Made by a program: the position numbers and the translations under genes
NCBI RefSeq assembly: GCF_028369105.1
Contig: NZ_JAQNDO010000001.1
Span: forward strand, 10,820,501 to 10,884,500
Direction: 5' to 3'
DNA from: Polyangium mundeleinium
GTDB lineage: Bacteria; Myxococcota_A; Polyangia; Polyangiales; Polyangiaceae
DNA length: 64,000 bases
The notes under the pieces: model-generated
Seen by the model: the letters and a program-made list of their open reading frames with translations, nothing else
Database searches by the model: none
What the model was told of the DNA's origin: nothing
In this document: one piece after another, positions 35,211-44,500 of the stretch
Numbering within the stretch: position 1 is the first letter of the stretch
Layout: each line of letters opens with the position of its first letter

Positions 35211-36188
35211 TCAGAACTCCATCCCGGCGCTCACGCCCAGGCTCCCTCGACCCACGATCGGCGAAACCCACGCGCGCGGAGCCGGCGCCTCGGGCTCGTT
35301 CCCGCCCACCACGAACAGTACGATCCCCGTCGCGAGCAGCCCCCCGCCAATCCCCAGCAGCACCGTCGATACATCCGCGCGGACGCCCGCCTCATTCCGC
35401 AGCGTGTACCCCTCCTGCGTGCACCGCGTCGGATCCCCCGCGTCGCACTTCTCCTTTGACGCCGCGTTCTTCTGCAACGCGGCCGCCCCGAACCCCGCGC
35501 CCACCCCGATCCCCACGACCCCCGCGATCCCCGTCGCAAGCCCCGCCTTTCGCAGCACCGACCACCGCGACTTCGGCGCCACCACCACGTCCTTCCCCGC
35601 CGCCGGCGCGACCGCCGCGAGCTCCGGGATCACCACCTCCACTGTCGCCGGACCTTCCAGCACCCCCTTCTCCGCGTGAAACCCCGCCCTCCCCGGCGCC
35701 CGCGCCTCCACCACGTGGCTCCCCGGATCCACCGGCAGCGCCGTTCCGAACACCGCCGGCCCGAGCACCTTGCCGTCCAGCAGCACCTCGAGCCCCGGGA
35801 CGCTCGACGGCGCCGTGATCTGAATCCGCGACAGCCGCTTCTCCAGCGCCCGCCGCCGCTCCTCCGCCACCCCCTCCCTCGACCTGTCCCCGCGCTCCCG
35901 CGCGAGCCGCGCCGCGTCCCCGAAGTGGCCATACGCGCTCGCCGTCTTTCCTTGCCGCTCGTGACAATCGCCCAGGTTGAGCCGCGTCCCGACCGAGGGA
36001 TCGTATCGATCGCTCTCCGCGAACTTCAGGCACGCCTCCGGCAGCCGGTTCTGGTCGAGCAGCGCCCTTCCCTCGTCGAAGAGCTTGTCCGCGACGGCTT
36101 TGTCCGCGGCGGAGGGTTGTCCGGACACATGCACGGCCCCGAGAAAGATGGCCGTGAAAAACGCGAACCCCGTCGACTTCCTGAACAT
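35211..36188 (-). CDS. Exported TPR/PEGA-like protein with two membrane helices
   Basis: 325 aa from ATG 36188. It has a signal peptide (FAFFTAIFLGAVHVSG), then TPR-like helices (ADKLFDEGRALLDQNRLPEACLKFAESD, about 30-110), a PEGA-like beta domain (PGLEVLLDGKVLGPAVFG, about 120-200) and two hydrophobic segments near the end (GLATGIAGVVGIGVGAGFG and VLLGIGGGLLATGIVLFVVGG). This architecture recurs many times in myxobacterial genomes without known function. It precedes the RCC1 lipoprotein by 1 bp, which points to joint expression. It is divergent from the L,D-transpeptidase across 170 bp. Confidence 0.83.
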   Translation of the reverse strand: MFRKSTGFAFFTAIFLGAVHVSGQPSAADKAVADKLFDEGRALLDQNRLPEACLKFAESDRYDPSVGTRLNLGDCHERQGKTASAYGHFGDAARLARERGDRSREGVAEERRRALEKRLSRIQITAPSSVPGLEVLLDGKVLGPAVFGTALPVDPGSHVVEARAPGRAGFHAEKGVLEGPATVEVVIPELAAVAPAAGKDVVVAPKSRWSVLRKAGLATGIAGVVGIGVGAGFGAAALQKNAASKEKCDAGDPTRCTQEGYTLRNEAGVRADVSTVLLGIGGGLLATGIVLFVVGGNEPEAPAPRAWVSPIVGRGSLGVSAGMEF

Positions 36189-36358
36189 TGATTCTCCGCT
36201 CGCGACCGAGAGCGCCGAGCAGGACCCTCGTCGCCCGACCAACGTCCAGGCTACCCCGCCCGGGCCGGCAAGGGAAGGAGCCGTACTTTCCGGCCCGGAT
36301 CCAGGCAGGATCGATCGATCTTTGCCTCCCTTGAAACACGCACGGTACCCTTCGAACC

Positions 36359-38062
36359 ATGAAGCTCGAAGGCCATGCCCTTCCGCTCGTCCTCCTCCTG
36401 ATCTCCTCGTGCGCCCCTCCGCCGGAGCCCACCTCGCATACCGATCGCCTCGTCCCGGAGCTCCAGCGAATCCGCCGCCCGACGCTCGACGCGCAAACGC
36501 CGTGGAGACAGGCCCTCGATTCCGAGGCGCCCGCGCAGCGCAACCCGCGCGAGGACGAAGCCAAAAACCCCTGGATCGCCGCGGATGAAGCCGAGGACGC
36601 GGACGACCCCGGTTTCCTGTTCGCCTCCACCAAGACCGAGCCCCCTCCCGCGCCCAGACCCGCGCAAACGGAGCGGCCGCGTATCGCGGCCCTCGCCGAT
36701 CAGGCGTACATTTACAAACGCCCCGTGCCCGAGGGCCTGCCGCTCGGGTACGTGCGCATGGGCACGAGCGTCGCGCTCCTTTCGAACGAGCCCGTCGAGG
36801 GGAAAAACTGCCCCCGCGGTTATTACAAAGTCGCCCCCCGCGGCTACATCTGCCTCGATCCTCGCAAGACCACGCTCGATTTGAACGACCCGTATTACCG
36901 CGCCCTCGCCGAACTCGCGCCGCGCGAGGACGCTGTCATGCCGTATCGTTATGCCTTCTCGAACGGTGCGCCCATGTACAGCCGCGTCCCGACGAAGGCC
37001 GAGCAGGAGAAAGCCGAACGGAGCTTCGGCGCGCCGGGCACGTTCGTGCAGCTCGCCGAGTGGTCACGCGGCCACGAGGAGCTCATCAGCGCCGACGAGC
37101 GCGACCGCATCCGCGCCACCGACCCGGTCTTCTCCATCTTCGCGAACGGCCAGCGCTCCGTCTCTGGCAATGGCGCCTACGACCCCGCGAAGCTCGTCTG
37201 GCGCGTCATCCCGAACGGCTCGATGCTCGCGTACGCGCGCGCCTTCGAGGCCGAAGGCCGCACCTGGCTCGTCACGCCCGACCTCATGCTCGTCCCCGCC
37301 GACCGCATGCGCCCCTTCCGCCGCACCGCCTTCCACGGCGTGCGCCTCGGCAGCGACGTCCGCCTCCCGCTCGCGTGGAACCGCAAGCAGGAGCCCATCC
37401 CGCGGTATACCCGCGGCGAAGACGGGAAAATGGTCGCGTCCGGACAAACCCTTCCGCCGAAGGGGTACGTCCAGGTCAGCGAGCGCGTCGTCGTCGGCAA
37501 GAAGGCGTATCTCGCGCTCCGGAACGAACCCGGCACCTTCGTCCTCGCGGATCACGTCACGGTCACGCGGACCGCGAAAAAAATCCCGCGCTCGGTCAAA
37601 CCCGGCGAAAAGTGGATCGAGGTCAAGATCAACCCCGGCACGCTCACGGCCTACGAGGGCGACAAACCCGTCTACGCGACGATGTTCTCCCCGGGCAAGG
37701 GCGGCGCCCCCATCCCTGGGTACGACCCGTACGTCCATTCGATGACGAAGACCGGCGTCTTCCCGATCGAGTGGAAGGACCGCGTCGCCGTCATGTCACC
37801 GGACAAGGAATGGCCGCCGAAGATGCTCTGGATCTCGGAGGTCCCGAACATCCAGTACCTCCGCGCCCCGCTCGCGATGCACGTCGCCTACTGGCACGAG
37901 GATTTCGGCAACCCGAAGAGCGCCGAGTGCGTGAACGTCTCCCCCGAGGACGGCCATTTCCTTTTTCAATGGACCGAGCCCGCCCTGCCCGAGGGCTGGG
38001 GCGGCGTCCGGCCCGGCGACGGCAATGGCAAGGCCACGCCGGTCGTGATCACCGCCCTGTAG
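36359..38062 (+). CDS. L,D-transpeptidase (YkuD family) lipoprotein
   Basis: 567 aa. Signal peptide with lipobox-like LLLISSC. A linker of about 100 residues precedes SH3-like repeats (YKRPVPEGLPLGYVRMG, YYKVAPRGYICLD). The C-terminal YkuD domain starts near KWIEVKINPGTLTAYEGDKPVYATMFSPGKG and ends with the catalytic region: MHVAYWHEDFGNPKSAECVN, where the Cys is the nucleophile. The family forms 3-3 peptidoglycan cross-links or attaches proteins to peptidoglycan. The usual SHGC is SAEC here, a change beside the nucleophile that may affect activity. Located in the periplasm. Confidence 0.88.
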   Translation: MKLEGHALPLVLLLISSCAPPPEPTSHTDRLVPELQRIRRPTLDAQTPWRQALDSEAPAQRNPREDEAKNPWIAADEAEDADDPGFLFASTKTEPPPAPRPAQTERPRIAALADQAYIYKRPVPEGLPLGYVRMGTSVALLSNEPVEGKNCPRGYYKVAPRGYICLDPRKTTLDLNDPYYRALAELAPREDAVMPYRYAFSNGAPMYSRVPTKAEQEKAERSFGAPGTFVQLAEWSRGHEELISADERDRIRATDPVFSIFANGQRSVSGNGAYDPAKLVWRVIPNGSMLAYARAFEAEGRTWLVTPDLMLVPADRMRPFRRTAFHGVRLGSDVRLPLAWNRKQEPIPRYTRGEDGKMVASGQTLPPKGYVQVSERVVVGKKAYLALRNEPGTFVLADHVTVTRTAKKIPRSVKPGEKWIEVKINPGTLTAYEGDKPVYATMFSPGKGGAPIPGYDPYVHSMTKTGVFPIEWKDRVAVMSPDKEWPPKMLWISEVPNIQYLRAPLAMHVAYWHEDFGNPKSAECVNVSPEDGHFLFQWTEPALPEGWGGVRPGDGNGKATPVVITAL

Positions 38063-38069
38063 CCCACGC

Positions 38070-38561
38070 CTACGGATGGTGCTCGGCGAACCGCTGGAGT
38101 TTCTCCGCGGAGCGCCGGAACATCTGCGAAAACACCGCCCGCGCCGCCCCGTGCACGGGCACCATGACGAGCGCCGGCGTGTAGAACACGTGCCAGACGA
38201 GCCGCGTCCGCCGGCCCCCGTCGAGCGGCTCGAAGCGCAGGTCCTCCAGCATTTGCTTCACGATGGGCAGCGTGATCCCGTCGATCGAGAACGCGAGCCG
38301 CTGCCCGCGATCCCAGGCGAGGAAACGCTCCTTCACGGTCAGCGTCTTCAGCTCGATCTCGCGCGTCGTGCCCACCGCGTGCGGCTCCGGGCTCGTCCAC
38401 CGGCAGGCGACGAAGTCCTGAAACCACGCCTCTTGCCGCTCGCCGGTGGCGAACAGATCGAAGACACGCTCGGGCTTGGCGTCGATCGTCACGACGTTCG
38501 CGATGCGTTGCGGGGCGCTGTCGACGTACAAAAGATCCGAAGGGGTCGTGCGGAACCACAT
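38070..38561 (-). CDS. SRPBCC (START-like) family protein
   Basis: 163 aa from the ATG at 38561; a second in-frame start lies 36 bases upstream. Pattern of the helix-grip fold: VVTIDAKPERVFDLFATGERQEAWF near the N-terminus, strands in the middle (REIELKTLTVKERFLAWDRGQRLAFSID) and the long C-terminal helix. Such proteins bind hydrophobic ligands or act as cyclases; the ligand is unknown. A putative 40-codon gene lies just upstream on the same strand. It is convergent with the L,D-transpeptidase gene, 7 bp apart. Confidence 0.78.
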   Translation of the reverse strand: MWFRTTPSDLLYVDSAPQRIANVVTIDAKPERVFDLFATGERQEAWFQDFVACRWTSPEPHAVGTTREIELKTLTVKERFLAWDRGQRLAFSIDGITLPIVKQMLEDLRFEPLDGGRRTRLVWHVFYTPALVMVPVHGAARAVFSQMFRRSAEKLQRFAEHHP

Positions 38562-38610
38562 GCGGCGTATTCCGCATCTGTTTTCCCCGCGACGCAAGTC
38601 CGGGATGGAT

Positions 38611-38733
38611 TCAGCCGAGCGGCTCGACGGCCACCGCGCACCGCTCCTCGAGCGCCGGCTCCATGCTCAGCGGGTCTGTCGCGGACGCCGTCACCTCGTT
38701 CACCGACGTGCCCGCCTCCCAAGCATCCGGCAC
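38611..38733 (-). CDS. Possible small protein (40 aa)
   Basis: GTG start at 38733 with AGGAG four bases upstream; the frame ends at 38611, 49 bp before the SRPBCC start on the same strand. Thirty-seven of 40 codons end in G or C, the bias expected of a real gene here. The peptide is acidic and ends EERCAVAVEPLG with one Cys; no leader, signal peptide or known domain is seen. It could be a short regulatory peptide, a RiPP-like precursor or chance, and there is no modifying enzyme nearby. Confidence 0.33.
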   Translation of the reverse strand: MPDAWEAGTSVNEVTASATDPLSMEPALEERCAVAVEPLG

Positions 38734-38848
38734 GAGGCTCCTACGACCTCCCGCGGAGCGCAAGAGGTGGGCGAGATTCGGGCGCCAGCCAGAAAAAGTT
38801 CGGGGCCTCGAAATTTCTCCCCCCGCTCCGCCGAACAAGGCGGCGAGG

Positions 38849-39442
38849 ATGCAGCCCGCACCCATGACGCCCAACGTCCCCGGCCCGAAGGCGCCGCCCC
38901 AAACGGCGACCGTCTCACCGGAGGAAACTGCTTCGCTACGACAGATCGTCGTCGCGGTGGTGGCGTGTGTCCTCGGCGAGCGCCGGGACCACCCGGACGT
39001 CGAGGATTGTACGCACGAGGCGCTCTCCCGCGCCATCGAGGGCCGGAGCCGCTTGCGTGACGGAGAGCCACTCCGTCCGTGGGTGATCGGTATCGCGCGG
39101 CACGTGGCGCTCGACGCGCTGCGGAGCCGCAAGCGCACGCGGCGCGTGGAGGCGCGGATGGAAACAGCATCCGCGTCCGAGGACACCACGACGGCGTGGC
39201 TCGACTGGGTGCCGGACCCCTCCCCGGGTCCGGAGGAGCGCACGGCGAGCGCCGAGCGGGCGACCCGCCTGGAGCGGGCGCTCGGCTCGCTCCCCGAGGA
39301 GCAACGGCGCGCGCTCGTGATGTTCCACGTCGAGGGGCTTGGATACCAGGATATTTGCAAGCGCCTCGGGGTCCCGCTCGGGACCGTGGCGACGTGGCTC
39401 GCGCGCGGCCGGCGGCTGCTCGCGGAGACGGTCGGCGAATGA
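38849..39442 (+). CDS. ECF-type RNA polymerase sigma factor
   Basis: 197 aa from ATG 38849, preceded by GGCGAGG; a second ATG at 38864 is also possible. Sigma-2-like region: VVACVLGERRDHPDVEDCTHEALSRAIE and LRPWVIGIARHVALDALRSRKR. Sigma-4-like HTH: SLPEEQRRALVMFHVEGLGYQDICKRLGVPLGTVATWLARGRRLL. It starts an apparent operon with a zinc-finger anti-sigma gene (23 bp downstream) and a bactofilin-like membrane protein, so it probably autoregulates this unit. The signal is unknown. Confidence 0.92.
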   Translation: MQPAPMTPNVPGPKAPPQTATVSPEETASLRQIVVAVVACVLGERRDHPDVEDCTHEALSRAIEGRSRLRDGEPLRPWVIGIARHVALDALRSRKRTRRVEARMETASASEDTTTAWLDWVPDPSPGPEERTASAERATRLERALGSLPEEQRRALVMFHVEGLGYQDICKRLGVPLGTVATWLARGRRLLAETVGE

Positions 39443-39465
39443 TTCCGTGAGTGAGAGGAGCGACG

Positions 39466-40053
39466 GTGGCGACGATGGACGATCTCGACAAACTCCCGCC
39501 GAATCTGGCCTGGCAACACGACGGACACGTGACGGAACTCGTGCTCTCGAGTGTCGCCGACGGAGAAGCGGGGATCGTCCCAGCGGATGCCCTTTCTCAT
39601 CTCGACGGTTGTGACCATTGCGCGCAACGCCTCGGCGCGGAGGCGCTGCTCTCGGCGCACGCGGGCGAATTGCTCGCGGAGCTCGCGGAGCCCTCGTTCG
39701 CGCCGGTGAAGGTGCCCGTGAAGGTGCCCTCGGCCGCGGTGGCGAAGGCGCCTGCGTCCGTGCGGGGCCTCGCGACGCTGCCGAAGCGCGCGGTGTTCGG
39801 CGCGCTCCTCCTGGCGGCGCTCGGCGCGCTGCCGGCAATTCTGGATCAAATCGCCCGTGTCCCGAGCTTGGTCGGGACGATCGGGCGGACCGTGCTCATG
39901 CTCGCGCGGAGCGCGGAGGTCGTCTCGAAGAGTGACGTGTTCCCGACGCTCGCTTTCGCGGCGTCGGCGGTGCTCATGATTTCGGGCCTCGTGGTATCGC
40001 GAATCTCGCGTCCGGGGTCCTCGAACGATTTGGCGCAAGAAGGAGGCGTGTGA
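39466..40053 (+). CDS. Membrane anti-sigma factor with zinc-binding motif
   Basis: 195 aa. The likely start is GTG 39466 because GAGGAG lies just upstream; ATG 39475 is the alternative. The N-terminal part has HLDGCDHC, the H-x3-C-x2-C of zinc-containing anti-sigma domains. A linker with repeated KVPVKVP leads to two hydrophobic segments (AVFGALLLAALGALPAIL, about 110-130, and LAFAASAVLMISGLVV near the end). It would sequester the upstream sigma factor at the membrane. Its stop lies one base from the next start. Confidence 0.82.
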   Translation: MATMDDLDKLPPNLAWQHDGHVTELVLSSVADGEAGIVPADALSHLDGCDHCAQRLGAEALLSAHAGELLAELAEPSFAPVKVPVKVPSAAVAKAPASVRGLATLPKRAVFGALLLAALGALPAILDQIARVPSLVGTIGRTVLMLARSAEVVSKSDVFPTLAFAASAVLMISGLVVSRISRPGSSNDLAQEGGV

Positions 40054-40054
40054 C

Positions 40055-41431
40055 ATGGCTGGTCGAAGGCTTTCTGGGCTCGCGTTCGTGCTTTCTGCAT
40101 TGACGACCGCGGCGCCCTCGCTCGCGGCGGTCGAAAAGCAAGGTGAATGGCCGGCAGACGAGAAGAAAATCAGCCTCGACGTCGAGCGCGTTCCCCAGGA
40201 AGACGCGATCAAGCGCCTCGCCGAGGCCGCGGGCTGGAGCGTCGTGATCCACGCCCCCTCGGCGGAGCCCGCCTCCCTGCACGTCAAAGACCAGCCCGCC
40301 GACAAGGTCCTCGCGCTCTTGCTGGAAGGTGGCCAATACGTCGCCCGCCGCGACGGCACATTGATTTCGATTTCGCGCGCCTCCGCGGCGCCGAGCGTCG
40401 AAGCGCTCCCCGCGACGCCGCCCGTCTTGGTGCCCCCGGTGCCGCCCGTTCCTGCGGTGCCCCCGGTGCCGCCCGTGCCGCCTGTCCCGCCAAACGATTC
40501 GGCGGACGTACAGGCGGCCGCCCCCGCCGCCGAGCCTCGGGCCGGCGCGGCACAACATCGGAGGGGCGAGGGCAAGGATCGCGAGGTGGTGGGGCAGAAC
40601 CTCGTCATCGAGAAGGACGAGGTTGTCAAGGACGTCCATTTGGTCGGCGGAAGCCTCACGATTCGCGGGGTCGTCACGGGCAGCGTGGAGGTCGCCGGCG
40701 GGACGGTGACGATCGAGCCGAGCGCGCACGTGATGGGCGACGCGCAGGTGATGGGCGGCTCGATTCACGTGAAGAAGGGCGCGCGCCTCGACGGCGACGC
40801 GCAAATCGTGGGCGGGAAGCTCCATCGCGAGGAGGGTGCGATCATCGGAGGCGACATCTCGACGCGTATCGAGGACGATCACGACGAGGAGCCGACGAAC
40901 GCGCAGCGCTTCATGCGTAATTTCAGCGAATCGATGACGGGCGGGGCGCTGCTCTTCGCGCTCGGCGCGGTCTTGCTTGCGCTCTTCACGAAGCGCGCGG
41001 AGTCGCTCAAGGTGGAGATCGCGGCCCGGCCGATGCGTTCGTTCGCGCTCGGTATCGTAGGTTCACTCGGCGCAATCGCGCTGCTCGTGGCGCTCTGCAT
41101 CACGCTGGTGGGCATTCCGGTCGCGGTGGTGGGGCTTCTTGCGGGGGTCTTCGGGCTCTTCGCGGCGATGTGCTCGGTGCTGGAGGTCGTGGGCCGCGCG
41201 CTCATCGGACACAAGACGAAAAGCGAATATGCGCATCTTGCTTTGGGTTGCGCGCTCTTCGTGCTGACCGGCCCGCTGCCGGTGATCGGCGAGATCGTGC
41301 GGGTGGTCGTGGTGCTCGTGGCGATTGGCAGCCTCGTGGCGACGCGGGCCGCGGGCCTGATCCCCATGAAGAAGGGCGCCAAGCCGATGACAGACGATTC
41401 GCATCCGTACCGGAGCGCCGAAGTCATCTGA
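40055..41431 (+). CDS. Exported bactofilin-like beta-helix protein with C-terminal membrane helices
   Basis: 458 aa with an AAGGAGG site. A signal peptide (ALTTAAPSLAA) precedes a small secretin/TonB short N-terminal-like domain (about 35-105, ISLDVERVPQEDAIKRLAEAAGW). A Pro/Val-rich hinge with VPPVPPVP repeats follows, then a bactofilin-type repeat region with the six-residue period of a beta-helix (VGGSLTIRGVVTGSVEVAGG), then four hydrophobic helices (about 300-435). It is the presumed target or output of the adjacent sigma/anti-sigma pair, possibly an envelope stress or scaffold protein. The secretin-like domain plus beta-helix combination is not a standard family. Confidence 0.83.
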   Translation: MAGRRLSGLAFVLSALTTAAPSLAAVEKQGEWPADEKKISLDVERVPQEDAIKRLAEAAGWSVVIHAPSAEPASLHVKDQPADKVLALLLEGGQYVARRDGTLISISRASAAPSVEALPATPPVLVPPVPPVPAVPPVPPVPPVPPNDSADVQAAAPAAEPRAGAAQHRRGEGKDREVVGQNLVIEKDEVVKDVHLVGGSLTIRGVVTGSVEVAGGTVTIEPSAHVMGDAQVMGGSIHVKKGARLDGDAQIVGGKLHREEGAIIGGDISTRIEDDHDEEPTNAQRFMRNFSESMTGGALLFALGAVLLALFTKRAESLKVEIAARPMRSFALGIVGSLGAIALLVALCITLVGIPVAVVGLLAGVFGLFAAMCSVLEVVGRALIGHKTKSEYAHLALGCALFVLTGPLPVIGEIVRVVVVLVAIGSLVATRAAGLIPMKKGAKPMTDDSHPYRSAEVI

Positions 41432-41450
41432 TTCGATTCCCTTCCTGACG

Positions 41451-41494
41451 AAAAAGGCCGCGCTCCCTCGGGAGACGCGACCTTTTTCCTTTTC
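41451..41494. terminator. Strong bidirectional intrinsic terminator
   Basis: AAAAAGGCCGCGCTCCC, loop TCG, then GGAGACGCGACCTTTTT forms a long stem ending in T-rich DNA on either strand. It lies between the convergent bactofilin-like and VIT/AgmX genes. Confidence 0.85.
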
Positions 41495-41503
41495 AGCGAT
41501 CCT

Positions 41504-44500
41504 TCACTCGTCGATCGAAATCACCGCCGCCGTCCGCGCGCCCTTCCCGCCTCGCACCTCGAACGTCCTGGTCGTGCTGTCCAGACGAACCACGAGCTCT
41601 CCCTTCGCGGCGGGCAGGCCCCCGGTCACGAGGACGCGATACGTGCCGCTCGACGCGGACGCCGCAATCCACGACGCGCCTGAGCCGCCCGTCCCCGGCA
41701 CGATCGGCGTGGTGATGCGGCCCGCGGGGTCGATCAAGACGACCCGAGGACAACCCTCCACGCCCGCGGCGCACGTGAGCTTCGCCGAGATTCGTTCGCC
41801 CCAGGTCGCCGCTGCCTCGTAGCCCAGCGTCTCGCCCTTTTCGAGGGCTTCCCGCAAGGATAGGAGGCGCTCGCTCGGTTTTTTCTGGGCCGCGAGGGTC
41901 GCGAGCACGGCCTCTCGCTCGCCGAGCACGCGGGCGCGGCAGCGGAGCGCCTCGTACGTGGCATCCAGGTCGCGCGGGAGCAGCTCGGCGTACGAGCGGA
42001 AATGCGCGCAGGCACGGCGCTCGTCGCCGGACGCTTCAAAGGCCCGAGCCGCGCGCCTGTGGGCCGTCGCATTCGACGGGTCGAGCTCGACCTGGGTATC
42101 GAGCGCGACGAGCGCGGTGTCGTCCTCGGCGAGCGCCGCCGCGGCCTCGGCGTAGAGCTCGTGCGCGCGAGCGCGGTCGGGATCGAGCTCGACGTATTTC
42201 GAGGCCTCGCGGAGCGCCTCCTCGAATCGACCCCGCACGAGCAGGCCCGTGACCCACGCCTCCCGCGCCCGACGGCTCTCCGGCGCCTCCAGGGAAACCT
42301 TTGCGAGTTTTTCGAGCGTGTCCTTCCCGGCGCTGCGCCAGGCCTCGTCCCCTTTGCCGATCCAGGACGCGACGCCCCAATCTTGCGAGCGGGAAAAGAA
42401 GGGCCTCGAGGTCGTGTTGCCGTCGGCGGGCGAAAACATGATCGGATAGGTCACGGTCACGACGCCGCCCTCCGGCTCGGGGAACGAGAGACCCCGGAAG
42501 CCGCTGAGCACGCAGCTCACGACCTCCGCATTCGGGAGATCACTGCCGCCATTGCCCACGCTCACGACCGAGCCGTTGCGACCGATGACGAAGCGGGCGA
42601 CGACGCGCCCCGTCAGGTTCGGGTTCGACTTGAGGCCCTGCTCGTAGCAGAAGCGGAATCGCCCGAAGTTCTGCCGCACGATGCGCTGGATGACCGCGGG
42701 CGGCAAGCGGCCGCTCACGGTCGTCGCGCCCATGCGGAGGGTCGGCGCTGCGCGTGGTCGGCCCGCGCCGCTCCCCATGCCAATGCCGTCGCGGAGGGTT
42801 CCGAGCCTCCCATGGCCCGTGCCAAACCCTTGCCCCGTCCCGCCTCCGCCCTCGCCGACCCCGGACAAACCAAGGCCACCGGCGCCGAACGAATCGCCGA
42901 TCGGATCGCTCAGTGGCCTGCCGAGGTGCCCGTGGCCCGTCTCGACCTCGGACGTGAGGCCGGATTTGCCCTGCGTGCGGGGAATGCCGAATGCGGCGAA
43001 CATGCGGTCGTTCTCCAGGACGAGCAGCGACGTCAGGCGGCTCTGCACGTGGTATTGCTGGGAGAGCGCAAGGGTCTCCTTGGCCGCGTCGTCGTCCGCC
43101 CGCCGGCCGAGCTCGCTGATGCGCTCCGTGGCCCAGCGCCGCGCGACGACCTTGCGATCGGCGCCCGGCGCCGCGGTGAACGACAGCGCTCGAGCCTCCA
43201 GGTTGTGCATGCCATCGAATTCGCCCGAAAGCTCCACGGTGGCGCTCTCCGCCGAGGGTGCCCCGGCCAGACGGCCCACGAGGACGATTTCCTCCCCGGC
43301 GCGCAACGCCGGGAGCTTGCGCGGGAAGACATCGACGAAGCCCGCAGGCAACGTGATGCGCGCATTCGTGAGGAGCGGGGCATCGAGTCCCTTCGCGAGC
43401 ACGAGCGCGCGCTGTGCGAGGGAGCCGCTGCCCGCCGCGAGCCGCTCGTAGGAGGCGGAGAGCTCCTCGGCGAGGCCGCCGAGGACCAGCTCGTCAATGG
43501 AGGGACCCGCGCCCATGAAGCGCAGCTCGGCCTGTTTGTCCGAGAGGACCGGGCGAACCCGCGCGGCCATCGAATCGACCTTGAGTTCGCCCGCGGAAGG
43601 CGCGCCGTCGCCGAGATACACGACCTGCCCGCGGCCCTGCGTCTCGATCCGCGAAATCGCGGCGACGAGGGCCTCGGCGAGATCCGAGGCGCCCTGCGGC
43701 GCGCGCTCGTGCAAGAATCGTCCGGCCTCGGCGAGAGACGCGTCGCTCTTCGCAGAGAGGCCACGCTCGGGGTAGGAGACACAAGCGCTGTCGCAAAGAA
43801 GGACGGCGAACCGCTCGCCTTCACGCAATCGGCGGAGCATGGTCTCGGCGACCGTGACCTCAGCGGCGAGGCCCTCCCGCGTGATGCCGTGGCTCGCGTC
43901 GAGGACGAACACCTTTTCGCTACGCGGCGGGGCGGCGCTGGCCTCGGGCGCCGTCGGGATCGGGACGCGTACCGCGAAAAACCCACGATCGTCGCCGCTG
44001 CCCTCAACCGCGACGGGCAGGATCTCCGCTTGCGGGCGAGGGAATTCGAGGATGAAATCCGCATTGGGGACGAACGATTCAGCTTGAAAATCGGCTTCGA
44101 GGTGGCCCGCCTCGGTGCGGAGCGACGCCGCGTGCCCGAGGACCTTCGCCTCGGCCGCCCCGCCGCCCGCGTCCTCGACCGTGACGTGCACGCGGAACGA
44201 ATCCATCCGCACCGCACGATCCTCTCCGAGCGAAAGCGGATACGTGTACCGCGCCACGCCCTTCGTCACGGGCAGGACCTCGTCATACGCGAGGATCACC
44301 TTGCGGCTGCCGCGCGCCGGCATCGGAAAGATCTTCAAGGAGAAGGAGCTGTTCTGCGTCCATTCGAGCAGCGCCGGGTCGCGCGGGCGCACCGTATCGT
44401 CGACGATGCCCTGGAAAATGCGGGCCGCGCGCTGCCGCTCGACCATCTCGCCCTCGACGAGCTCGTCGCCCACCCATAACGCGAGTCGCGACAGGCTCGC

